Both the position numbers and the translations under genes were made by a program. 7,845 nucleotides of DNA from an uncultured Oscillibacter sp. (lineage in GTDB: Bacteria; Bacillota; Clostridia; Oscillospirales; Oscillospiraceae), in contig CAMNAE010000063.1 of the NCBI GenBank assembly GCA_946530565.1, positions 1 to 7,845 on the forward strand. The letters run 5' to 3'. Position 1 is the stretch's first letter. Each line of letters opens with the position of its first letter. Shown here piece after piece: positions 1 through 4,847 of this stretch. The notes below the pieces were generated by a model. That model saw only the letters and a program-made list of their open reading frames with translations. It made no database searches and was not told the origin of the DNA.

Positions 1-1
1 T

Positions 2-20
2 CATGGCGTCATTATCCTCC
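2..20 (-). promoter_or_regulatory. Ribosome binding site and start codon of a gene leaving the window
   Basis: On the minus strand a GGAGG (16-20) is followed 11 bases later by ATG (4-2), and the frame then leaves the window. An ATG closer to the GGAGG (12-10) opens only a three-codon frame ending in TGA at 3-1, so the ATG at 4-2 is the more likely start. A good promoter lies just upstream at 46-74. No coding sequence is visible, so the product cannot be named. Confidence 0.4.
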
Positions 21-45
21 CAATGGACAGTCTCTCTATCCGCAT

Positions 46-74
46 AGTATACCCCGGATGGGGCGTGTTGTAAA
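46..74 (-). promoter_or_regulatory. Sigma-A type promoter for the leftward gene at the window edge
   Basis: Read on the minus strand, a -35 box TTTACA (69-74, 5 of 6 consensus bases) and a -10 box TATACT (46-51, 5 of 6) are separated by 17 bases. Transcription would begin near position 39 and reach the GGAGG and ATG at 2-20. It sits just past the rpsR terminator, so it begins a new transcription unit. Confidence 0.6.
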
Positions 75-94
75 GCAAAAAGTGTGCCTCGGGG

Positions 95-135
95 CAAAAG
101 AAAAGCTGCCCCACCGTGGTGAGACAGCTTTTTTT
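95..135 (-). terminator. Intrinsic terminator of the rpsF-ssb-rpsR operon
   Basis: Arms AAAAGCTG (101-108) and CAGCTTTT (125-132) are perfectly complementary. A further CAC/GTG pairing in the loop lengthens the hairpin. On the minus strand the stem is followed by a T-rich tract (CAGCTTTTCTTTT), as expected 15-50 bases after the rpsR stop. The plus strand also ends in a run of T, so it could work in both directions. Confidence 0.8.
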
Positions 136-149
136 CGGATCAATATGCC

Positions 150-398
150 TTAGTCGGTGACGTAGGGCAGCAGAGCGATCTGGCGAGCCCGCTTGATGGC
201 CTCGGTCAGCTGACGCTGATGCATGGCGCAGGTGCCGGTGGTCCTGCGGGGCAGGATCTTGGCGCGCTCAGAGGTGAAGCGGCGCAGCTTCGCGGCGTCC
301 TTGTAGTCGATGACCTCGCACTTCTCGGCGCAGAACTGGCAGACCTTACGGCGCTTGCCGCGGCCGCGTGCCGGTCTTGATTCACGATCAAAAGGCAT
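150..398 (-). CDS. rpsR: 30S ribosomal protein S18
   Basis: S18 is a small-subunit ribosomal protein that binds 16S rRNA as a heterodimer with S6 in the platform. The 82-residue product has the usual length and the family core: the IDYKD segment, then [20 protein letters not shown], then [20 protein letters not shown]. The ORF starts at an ATG preceded by a strong AAGGAGG (406-412). Cysteines C20, C23 and C27, with C57 and H60, form CxxC and CxxH pairs. This is the zinc-ribbon (C+) form of S18 rather than the cysteine-free form; zinc binding itself is inferred from these residues. It is the last gene of rpsF-ssb-rpsR, 45 bases after ssb and just before a hairpin terminator. Identification is secure. 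Confidence 0.97.
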   Translation of the reverse strand: MPFDRESRPARGRGKRRKVCQFCAEKCEVIDYKDAAKLRRFTSERAKILPRRTTGTCAMHQRQLTEAIKRARQIALLPYVTD

Positions 399-443
399 GG
401 TGAAACCTCCTTATAGTATGGTAAAGGGAGTCCCTGATCTTTA

Positions 444-974
444 TCAGAAGGGGAGCTCGCCGTCGTCGACGCCCAGCTCGACGTATTCGTCGCCCTTGGG
501 CGCGGCGGGAGTCGCAGGACCGCGGCCGCTCTGATAGCCGCCCTGGCCGGCGCTGTAGCCGCCCTGGCCGGAGTAACCGCCGCCGTAACCGGAAGAGCCG
601 GAGTAGCTGCCGCCGCTGCCGTAGGGCTGCTGGCCGCCGCTCTCACCTTCGCGGCGCTGGGAATCGCCGAAGTAGATGTTATCGGTCTGGATCTCCCAGC
701 TGGTGCGGTTGTTGCCGTCTTTATCCTGCCATTTGCGGGACTGGAGCCGCCCCTCGACCACGGCCATGCGGCCCTTGGTGAAGTAGCGGGTCACGAATTC
801 CGCGCTGTTGCGCCAGGCGACGCAGTCGATGAAGTCCGCCTCACGCTCGCCGTTCTGGGACTTGAAGTCACGGTCGACGGCCAGGGTGAAAGTGGTCACG
901 GCAGTGCCGGTCTGCGTGCGCCTGAGTTCCGGGTCGCGGGTGAGGCGGCCCATGATCACGATCTTGTTGAGCAT
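444..974 (-). CDS. ssb: Single-stranded DNA-binding protein
   Basis: SSB coats single-stranded DNA during replication, recombination and repair and recruits partner enzymes through its C-terminal tip. The 176-residue product has an OB-fold domain at about 1-105 (MLNKIVIMGRLTRDPELR start, VAWRNSAEF with W54 and F60, VEGRLQSRKW). A flexible Gly/Tyr/Ser/Gln-rich linker follows at about 106-165, with several GGY-type repeats, and then the acidic tip DDGELPF (170-176). The tip is a variant of the canonical DDDIPF that docks partner proteins. The ATG at 974-972 has AGGAGA 7 bases upstream, and that site overlaps the rpsF stop codon, so translation of the two is tightly linked. Its place between rpsF and rpsR is the standard Firmicute order. 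Confidence 0.97.
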   Translation of the reverse strand: MLNKIVIMGRLTRDPELRRTQTGTAVTTFTLAVDRDFKSQNGEREADFIDCVAWRNSAEFVTRYFTKGRMAVVEGRLQSRKWQDKDGNNRTSWEIQTDNIYFGDSQRREGESGGQQPYGSGGSYSGSSGYGGGYSGQGGYSAGQGGYQSGRGPATPAAPKGDEYVELGVDDGELPF

Positions 975-986
975 GAGAGATTCTCC

Positions 987-1283
987 TTACTCGCCCTTCA
1001 GGACGATCAGGGAACGCATCACGCCCTCGGTGATCCCGAGAACACGGTCCAGCTCCTTCGGGAAGCTCGGATCGCTGGTGAAGCTCATGAGCACATAGTA
1101 ACCCTCGGTCTTGTAGTCGATGGGATAGGCCAGACGGCGGGTACCCCACTCCTCCACTTCGACGTTGGAGCCGTTCTGTTCGCACAGCGTACGGAATCTC
1201 GCCACGGTGGCGGCGATACCCTCCTCACCCTGTGCAGGGTCGATGATGTACACGACCTCGTAATTGGCAGAAAGCTTTGCCAT
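987..1283 (-). CDS. rpsF: 30S ribosomal protein S6
   Basis: S6 is the S18 partner in the 30S platform. The reading frame is open upstream to about 1442, but the true start is the ATG at 1283-1281. It has AGGAGG 7 bases upstream (1291-1296), gives a family-typical 98 residues, and the extra upstream codons lie in the promoter and leader. Family features visible are NYEVVYIIDP near the N-terminus, WGTRRLAYPIDYKTEGYYVLMSF at about 46-68, and the C-terminal helix-strand ELDRVLGITEGVMRSLIVLK. It is the first gene of rpsF-ssb-rpsR, driven by the consensus promoter at 1360-1387. The gap to ssb is only 12 bases. Confidence 0.97.
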   Translation of the reverse strand: MAKLSANYEVVYIIDPAQGEEGIAATVARFRTLCEQNGSNVEVEEWGTRRLAYPIDYKTEGYYVLMSFTSDPSFPKELDRVLGITEGVMRSLIVLKGE

Positions 1284-1308
1284 ATTTGCACCTCCTTTTG
1301 GACAGATG

Positions 1309-1330
1309 GCCCTTACAGTTTCGTAAGAGC
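1309..1330 (-). promoter_or_regulatory. Hairpin in the rpsF leader
   Basis: The roughly 70-base leader between the predicted transcription start (about 1352) and rpsF contains a 5-bp stem CTTAC/GTAAG (1312-1316 with 1323-1327, 6-base loop). Two more pairs follow after one mismatch. Many bacteria autoregulate rpsF through an S6:S18-binding leader RNA, and this position fits. I do not see the CCG-containing bulge that marks the described motif, so the regulatory role is only a possibility. Confidence 0.3.
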
Positions 1331-1359
1331 AAGGATTTGCCTGAAAATCAAGCTTTATT

Positions 1360-1387
1360 ATTATATCGAAATTCAGCGGGTTGTCAA
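1360..1387 (-). promoter_or_regulatory. Consensus sigma-A promoter of rpsF-ssb-rpsR
   Basis: On the minus strand TTGACA (1382-1387) and TATAAT (1360-1365) are both perfect consensus hexamers, separated by 16 bases. The strength suits a ribosomal protein operon. Transcription should begin near 1352. Confidence 0.9.
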
Positions 1388-1428
1388 CTGTTTTTTTGAT
1401 CGAGGCCGAAAAAAGACCGAGTAACTGA

Positions 1429-1446
1429 TTGTTTCTTGACAAACAA
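1429..1446. promoter_or_regulatory. Candidate operator: inverted repeat over the TA -35 box
   Basis: TTGTTT (1429-1434) and AAACAA (1441-1446) are perfect inverted 6-bp arms separated by 6 bases. The -35 box of the toxin-antitoxin promoter (1436-1441) lies in the centre and touches the right arm. RelB/DinJ antitoxins are ribbon-helix-helix repressors that usually bind inverted repeats in their own promoter, so this is a plausible autoregulatory site. Short arms make chance occurrence possible. Confidence 0.4.
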
Positions 1447-1464
1447 CTGCAAAATCATTACAAT
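1436..1464 (+). promoter_or_regulatory. Sigma-A promoter of the toxin-antitoxin pair
   Basis: TTGACA (1436-1441, 6 of 6) and TACAAT (1459-1464, 5 of 6) are separated by exactly 17 bases. They lie 34 bases upstream of the antitoxin ATG. The promoter is divergent from the rpsF promoter, the two -35 boxes being 48 bases apart. Confidence 0.8.
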
Positions 1465-1497
1465 AAATATGGATTTTCAATGATAGAGGGTGGTTAT

Positions 1498-1803
1498 ATG
1501 GCAGAGCAGGTTTTGATCCAGTTTCGCGCGGACAGAGAGCTGAAGCGGGAGGCGGCAGAGATCTGTGAGGATCTGGGGATCGATCTTCCGACTGTATTTC
1601 GAATGTGCATGAAGCAGATCAAACTTACAAGAGGCATACCGTTCCCAACGAGGCTTAGAGACGAGTCCGTGACAAGATCGGAGGCACTGCGTGCTTTTGA
1701 AGCCCTGCGCTCAGAGGCGGCTGCACTGCCGGAGCTGAGCCTCGATGAGATCAATGCCGAGATCGAAGCGGCGAGGTCACAGAGGAGACAGAAGAGCGCA
1801 TGA
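1498..1803 (+). CDS. RelB/DinJ-family antitoxin
   Basis: This is the predicted antitoxin of a type II toxin-antitoxin pair. It would neutralise the downstream PIN nuclease by direct binding and repress its own promoter. The start chosen is the ATG at 1498, preceded by a GAGGGTGG-type ribosome binding site; a longer frame from a TTG at 1429 would run through the promoter. The 101-residue product begins with a ribbon-helix-helix region (about 3-50): strand VLIQFRADRELK, helix EAAEICEDLG, helix LPTVFRMCMKQI, ending in the RGIPFP segment typical of RelB/DinJ. The charged helical C-terminus (SLDEINAEIEAARSQRRQ) is the probable toxin-binding part. The stop overlaps the toxin start as ATGA. Family assignment rests on the N-terminal pattern; the partner is unusual for RelB, which classically pairs with RelE/YafQ toxins. 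Confidence 0.85.
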   Translation: MAEQVLIQFRADRELKREAAEICEDLGIDLPTVFRMCMKQIKLTRGIPFPTRLRDESVTRSEALRAFEALRSEAAALPELSLDEINAEIEAARSQRRQKSA

Positions 1804-2225
1804 AGATATGTGCCGTGATCGATACAAATGTTTTGGTGGCCGCACTGCTTTCCAAACATAGCGATGCAGCTACGGTTCAGGTGATCCGTGCGATGCTCTC
1901 GGGAGCGTTTGTGCCGCTCTGGCATCCGGATATTCTGGCGGAATATGACGAGGTCCTGCACAGGACCAAAAAGTATCGCTTTTCAGAGCAGAACATTCAA
2001 ATCATTTTAAATGCGTTCAGACAATATGGGGTCGAAGTATTTCCGCAGCCCAGCGGGGAGCTTTTGGCAGATGCTGATGATTTGATCTTTTATGAAGTGG
2101 CATTGGAAAAGCAGGACGAACATGCTTGGCTTGTCACGGGTAACCAAAAACACTACCCCATCAGACCTTTTGTTGTTACGCCGGCAGAGATGCTGGAGAT
2201 ACTGAGGAAAGAGACGGCGCAATAA
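1800..2225 (+). CDS. PIN-domain toxin of a toxin-antitoxin pair
   Basis: PIN domains are Mg-dependent ribonucleases; in TA pairs such as VapBC they cut RNA when released from the antitoxin. The 141 residues fit the subfamily often annotated as 'putative toxin-antitoxin system toxin component, PIN family' (COG1569-like). Visible features are the first acidic residue in VIDTNVLVAALL (D8), E48 in DILAEYDEVLHR, the acidic cluster DADDLIFYEVAL (D91, D93, D94), and LVTGNQKHYP (111-120), where N115 takes the place of the aspartate found in many PIN nucleases. D8, E48 and D94 are the likely metal ligands. The start overlaps the antitoxin stop by 4 bases, with GGAG 12 bases upstream, so translation is coupled. 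A perfect terminator follows immediately. The RNA target cannot be inferred. Confidence 0.88.
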   Translation: MKICAVIDTNVLVAALLSKHSDAATVQVIRAMLSGAFVPLWHPDILAEYDEVLHRTKKYRFSEQNIQIILNAFRQYGVEVFPQPSGELLADADDLIFYEVALEKQDEHAWLVTGNQKHYPIRPFVVTPAEMLEILRKETAQ

Positions 2226-2268
2226 AACCGCGAACGGGATCCCTTGCGCGATCCCGTTCGCGGTTTTT
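2224..2268. terminator. Perfect bidirectional terminator between toxin and HTH gene
   Basis: AAAACCGCGAACGGGATC (2224-2241) pairs perfectly over 18 bp with GATCCCGTTCGCGGTTTT (2250-2267), leaving an 8-base loop. A T-run on one side and an A-run on the other make it functional for the rightward TA pair and for the leftward HTH/alcohol dehydrogenase unit that converge here. It overlaps the toxin stop codon (2223-2225) and abuts the HTH gene stop (2268-2270). Confidence 0.93.
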
Positions 2269-2513
2269 CAGCAGGATTTGTTCATTCCGAGTGCGTCCAT
2301 TTTGCGGTAGAGCGTGCGGATCGAGACGCCGAGGCGCCTGGCAGCCTCGGCCTTGGAGCGTTCATCGGCCAGGAAGATCGCCTGATCATTAATACCCTTT
2401 GCAAGAGTTACACGCAAGAGCCTGGTAAAATAGCGCGTGAGCTGCCGCGCGTTCAGGGAGCTTTCACGCAGCGCTGCCTCGGAAAGCGTACGTACAACAG
2501 CCTGGCCGCTCAC
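2268..2513 (-). CDS. Small Fis-type helix-turn-helix protein, or C-terminal remnant of a regulator
   Basis: The 81-residue product ends in a clear Fis-type helix-turn-helix: SKAEAARRLGVSIRTLYRKMDALGM at about 53-77. This is the form found at the C-terminus of sigma-54 activators and related regulators, and in Fis itself (about 98 residues). Residues 1-50 form a mostly helical region that I do not recognise. No AAA+ or sensor domain is present, so this is either a stand-alone DNA-binding protein or the tail left from a larger regulator. The start is a GTG (2513-2511) that overlaps the alcohol dehydrogenase stop by 4 bases (GTGA), with a weak AAGG 7 bases upstream. This suggests coupled translation from the same mRNA. 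The stop lies at the foot of the terminator at 2224-2268. That it is translated is likely but not certain. Confidence 0.6.
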   Translation of the reverse strand: MSGQAVVRTLSEAALRESSLNARQLTRYFTRLLRVTLAKGINDQAIFLADERSKAEAARRLGVSIRTLYRKMDALGMNKSC

Positions 2514-3694
2514 ATCGCAGCCTTGTAGATGTTGTACATGTCCTCCACATACAGCACCTTCGCCGAGCCCATCTTGCCGCCGACGGCCGCCTCGCAGCCC
2601 TTTGCGAGCGCGCGGAGCTGCTCCTCGGTCGGCTGCACGCCGAGCTCGCGGAGGTTCGTGGGCATGTTGATCGAGCGGTAGAAGTTCTCCATCGCCTCGA
2701 TGCCGCGAAGCGCGGTCTCCTCGTCGGTCGCGCCGGGCTCCACGCCCATCACGTCGATGGCGAACTTCACAAAGCGGGGCAGGCAGTCGTGCATGACATA
2801 GCGCGCCCAGGTGCCCCAGATCGCGGCGAGGCCCGCGCCGTGCGTCACGTCGAACATGCCGCCGAGCTCATGCTCCAGGCGGTGGGAGGCGAAGTCGTCG
2901 CCGGAGTTGCCAAGGCCCGTGAGGCCGTTGTGCGCAAGGGAGCTCGCCCACATGACCTCGGCGCGGGCGTCGTAGTTTTCGGGGTCGGCGTGCAGGATCT
3001 TCGTCTGCTCCATCACGCAGCGCAGAAGCCCCTCGGCCAGCGCGTCGGTGATCGCCATCTTGCTGCCGTTGGTGAAGTAGCGCTCCATCGTGTGCATCAT
3101 CATGTCCACGCAGCCGCTCATCGTCTGGTAGTCGGGCAGGGTCTGCGTGAGCGTGGGGTCCATCACGGCGAACTTCGGGCGGATGATCTCAAAGTTGCAG
3201 CCGCGCTTCATGCCGGTCTTCTCGTCGGTGATGACGGAGCTGTTGCTCATCTCGCTGCCGGCGGCCGCGATCGTGAGCACGACGCCGACGGGCAGCGCCT
3301 TCTTCGCCTTGCGGGTGTGGGCATAGAGCTCCCAGACGTCGTACTCGGGCTCCGCGAGGCCGTAGGAGATCGCCTTGGCGGTGTCGATGACGCTGCCGCC
3401 GCCGACGCCCATCAGGAAGTCGACGCCGTTGGCCTTGCCGAGCTCGATGCCCTCGTACACGAGCGAGAGGTGCGGGTTCGGCACGACGCCGCCGATCGAG
3501 CAGGCTTTGATGCCGGCGTCATTGAGAGACTTCAGGACACGGTCCAGAAGGCCGCTTTTTTTGACGCGGTCGCTGCCGTAGACGACAAGCACGCTCTTCG
3601 CGCCCGCCTCGGCGGCCAGCGCGCCGGTCTGGTCGACGGTGTCGCGCCCGAAGACGATCTTGGTGGGCGTATAGAAGGTGAAATTGCTGATCAT
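2510..3694 (-). CDS. Iron-containing alcohol dehydrogenase (butanol dehydrogenase/YqhD type)
   Basis: Family III alcohol dehydrogenases interconvert aldehydes and alcohols with NAD(P)H in the cytoplasm; the BDH/YqhD branch works mainly as an aldehyde reductase in fermentation or detoxification. The 394 residues are full length. The N-terminal nucleotide-binding domain shows YTPTKIVFGRDTV (8-20), VLVVYGSDRVKKSGL (35-49) and the GGGSVID pyrophosphate loop (98-104). In the helical domain D197 and H201 (DMMMHTMERYF), H271 (SHRLEHELGG) and H285 (HGAGLA) match the four metal ligands of YqhD by position. The ATG at 3694-3692 has AAAGGGG about 10 bases upstream. Its stop overlaps the GTG of the HTH gene, so the two form a unit ending at 2224-2268. 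Substrate and NADH/NADPH preference cannot be fixed from the sequence. Confidence 0.93.
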   Translation of the reverse strand: MISNFTFYTPTKIVFGRDTVDQTGALAAEAGAKSVLVVYGSDRVKKSGLLDRVLKSLNDAGIKACSIGGVVPNPHLSLVYEGIELGKANGVDFLMGVGGGSVIDTAKAISYGLAEPEYDVWELYAHTRKAKKALPVGVVLTIAAAGSEMSNSSVITDEKTGMKRGCNFEIIRPKFAVMDPTLTQTLPDYQTMSGCVDMMMHTMERYFTNGSKMAITDALAEGLLRCVMEQTKILHADPENYDARAEVMWASSLAHNGLTGLGNSGDDFASHRLEHELGGMFDVTHGAGLAAIWGTWARYVMHDCLPRFVKFAIDVMGVEPGATDEETALRGIEAMENFYRSINMPTNLRELGVQPTEEQLRALAKGCEAAVGGKMGSAKVLYVEDMYNIYKAAM

Positions 3695-3878
3695 GAGAAA
3701 AATGCCCCTTTCCCTTGATAAAATAGCTGTACCTCAGCCCGTAAAGCTGTTATCCCCACTTTAGCACTTCCTCCGCCGCTTTGCAAGAGGCAGGGGAGCG
3801 CGACCGGGCGCTTTTACGCAGCTTTTCCGGTGGAGTGCCGTTCAGACGGGGATCATAAAAAGGGGCGGACGGCGGCAC
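3695..3878. other. Divergent intergenic region with a weak candidate promoter for the alcohol dehydrogenase
   Basis: This gap separates the leftward alcohol dehydrogenase from the rightward lyase operon. On the minus strand TTGCAA (3781-3786) and TAAAGT (3758-3763) are spaced by 17 bases. Each matches only 4 of 6 consensus bases, so this is a weak candidate that may need an activator. No gene, RNA or strong hairpin is visible apart from the ribosome binding site near 3705-3711. Confidence 0.3.
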
Positions 3879-3907
3879 TTGACAAGAGGAAAAAGTCGCA
3901 TTATCAT
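3879..3907 (+). promoter_or_regulatory. Sigma-A promoter of the lyase-transporter operon
   Basis: TTGACA (3879-3884, 6 of 6) and TATCAT (3902-3907, 5 of 6) are separated by exactly 17 bases. Transcription would begin near 3914, about 60 bases ahead of the lyase ATG. The -10 box is overlapped by the left arm of the palindrome at 3906-3938. Confidence 0.78.
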
Positions 3908-3938
3908 CAAAACCGCAGGGTTCTCCTGCGGTTTTGAT
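3906..3938. repeat. Perfect 14-bp-arm palindrome at the transcription start of the lyase operon
   Basis: ATCAAAACCGCAGG (3906-3919) and CCTGCGGTTTTGAT (3925-3938) are exact inverted repeats around a 5-base centre. The left arm touches the -10 box and the predicted start falls inside it. As DNA it could be a repressor operator. As RNA it would put a GC-rich hairpin followed by TTTT at or near the 5' end of the mRNA. In shape it also resembles the A-run/T-run terminator at 2224-2268, so a terminator left from an older gene order is possible. Confidence 0.75.
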
Positions 3939-3974
3939 ATGCCTGAGTTTATGAATATAAAGGAGTGCATGGAT

Positions 3975-4847
3975 ATGACAAGAGCCAGAAAGCTGCGCGA
4001 GCTGCTATCGTCCGGCGAGATCGTAATGGCGCCGGGCGCCTATGACGCCTGGTCCGCGCGGATGATCGAGGCGGCGGGCTTCCCCGCGGTGTACATGACG
4101 GGTTACGGCGTCTCGGCGAGCGTGCTCGGCCGGCCCGACATCGGGCTCATCTCCTTTGCCGAGATGCTCGACGCCGCGCGGAACATCTGCGCGTGCACGA
4201 CAGTGCCGGTGATCGCCGACGCCGACAACGGTTACGGCGGGGCGCTGAACGTCGTGCGCACCGTGCAGGAGTACGAGCGCGCGGGCGTGGCCGCGATCCA
4301 GCTCGAGGATCAGGTGATGCCCAAGCGCTGCGGCCACATGGAGGGCAAGCAGCTTATCCCCAAAGAGGAGATGGTCGCAAAGCTCCGCGCCGCCGTCTAC
4401 GCGCGCAAGGACCCGGATACGGTCATCATCGCGCGGACCGACGCGATCGCGGTGAACGGCTATGAGGACGCGATCGACCGCGCGGTCGCCTACCGCGCCG
4501 CCGGCGCCGACGTGATCTTCGTCGAGGCGCTGCAGACGCCCGAGCAGGTCGCCTCCGCCGCGGCCAGGGTCGGCGCGCCGCTGATGGCGAACATGGTCGA
4601 GCACGGCAAGACCCCGCTCGAGAGCGCCGAAAAGCTCTATGAGCAGGGCTTCCGCATCGCGATCTATCCGGTCGTCTCGCTCTACGCGGCGACAAAGGCG
4701 CTTGAAAACGTGCTCGCGACGCTGAAAAGCGAGCAGGACCTGCGCCCCTGCATGGCCCAGGAGGTCGACTTCCCGACCTTCAACCGCAAGATCGGCCTGC
4801 AGGAGCTGCGCACGCTCGAAGCCGGCTTTGCCTGTGAGACGCCCTGA
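3975..4847 (+). CDS. Isocitrate lyase/PEP mutase-family carboxylic acid lyase
   Basis: This superfamily of Mg-dependent TIM-barrel enzymes cleaves or forms C-C or C-P bonds of 2-hydroxy or 2-oxo acids. The 290-residue product matches the short 2-methylisocitrate lyase-like branch. Visible are MAPGAYDAWSARMIEAAGF (18-36), substrate-loop region MTGYGVSAS (41-49), metal-binding ADADNGYGG (81-89, D82/D84), LED (110-112), the lyase signature KRCGHM (117-122) with general-acid C119, IARTDA (152-157) and FVEA (182-185). The cysteine signature argues for C-C cleavage rather than phosphonate chemistry. The ATG at 3975 is preferred because AAAGGAG lies 9 bases upstream; an ATG at 3969 is only 3 bases from it. 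The stop overlaps the transporter start (TGATG). Candidate activities include 2-methylisocitrate lyase, dimethylmalate lyase or oxaloacetate hydrolase/decarboxylase. No other methylcitrate-cycle gene is in view, so the substrate is open. Confidence 0.88.
   Translation: MTRARKLRELLSSGEIVMAPGAYDAWSARMIEAAGFPAVYMTGYGVSASVLGRPDIGLISFAEMLDAARNICACTTVPVIADADNGYGGALNVVRTVQEYERAGVAAIQLEDQVMPKRCGHMEGKQLIPKEEMVAKLRAAVYARKDPDTVIIARTDAIAVNGYEDAIDRAVAYRAAGADVIFVEALQTPEQVASAAARVGAPLMANMVEHGKTPLESAEKLYEQGFRIAIYPVVSLYAATKALENVLATLKSEQDLRPCMAQEVDFPTFNRKIGLQELRTLEAGFACETP

Noticed and set aside
434..447. Small dyad CTGAT-CTTT-ATCAG at the end of ssb as a terminator
   Set aside because: The stem is only 5 bp, AT-rich, and has no T-run; rpsR follows with its own ribosome binding site in the same operon.
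1284..1442. Extending rpsF upstream to a start at 1442 (151 residues)
   Set aside because: The extension would translate the consensus promoter and leader; the ATG at 1283 has a perfect AGGAGG and gives the normal S6 length.
1429..1497. Starting the antitoxin at the TTG at 1429
   Set aside because: That start lies upstream of the -35 box of the antitoxin's own promoter, so it would not be in the transcript; the ATG at 1498 has a good ribosome binding site.
2789..3718. Plus-strand open frame of 309 codons opposite the alcohol dehydrogenase
   Set aside because: It is the antisense shadow of a full-length, motif-complete dehydrogenase; its product is a repetitive His/Val/Gly/Asp-rich sequence with no recognisable domain.
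3764..3800. Sigma-54 promoter for the alcohol dehydrogenase, given the Fis-type HTH gene
   Set aside because: On the minus strand the TTGCA near 3782-3786 has no TGGCAC-type element at the required distance (CCCC/TGCC instead), so a -24/-12 promoter is not supported.
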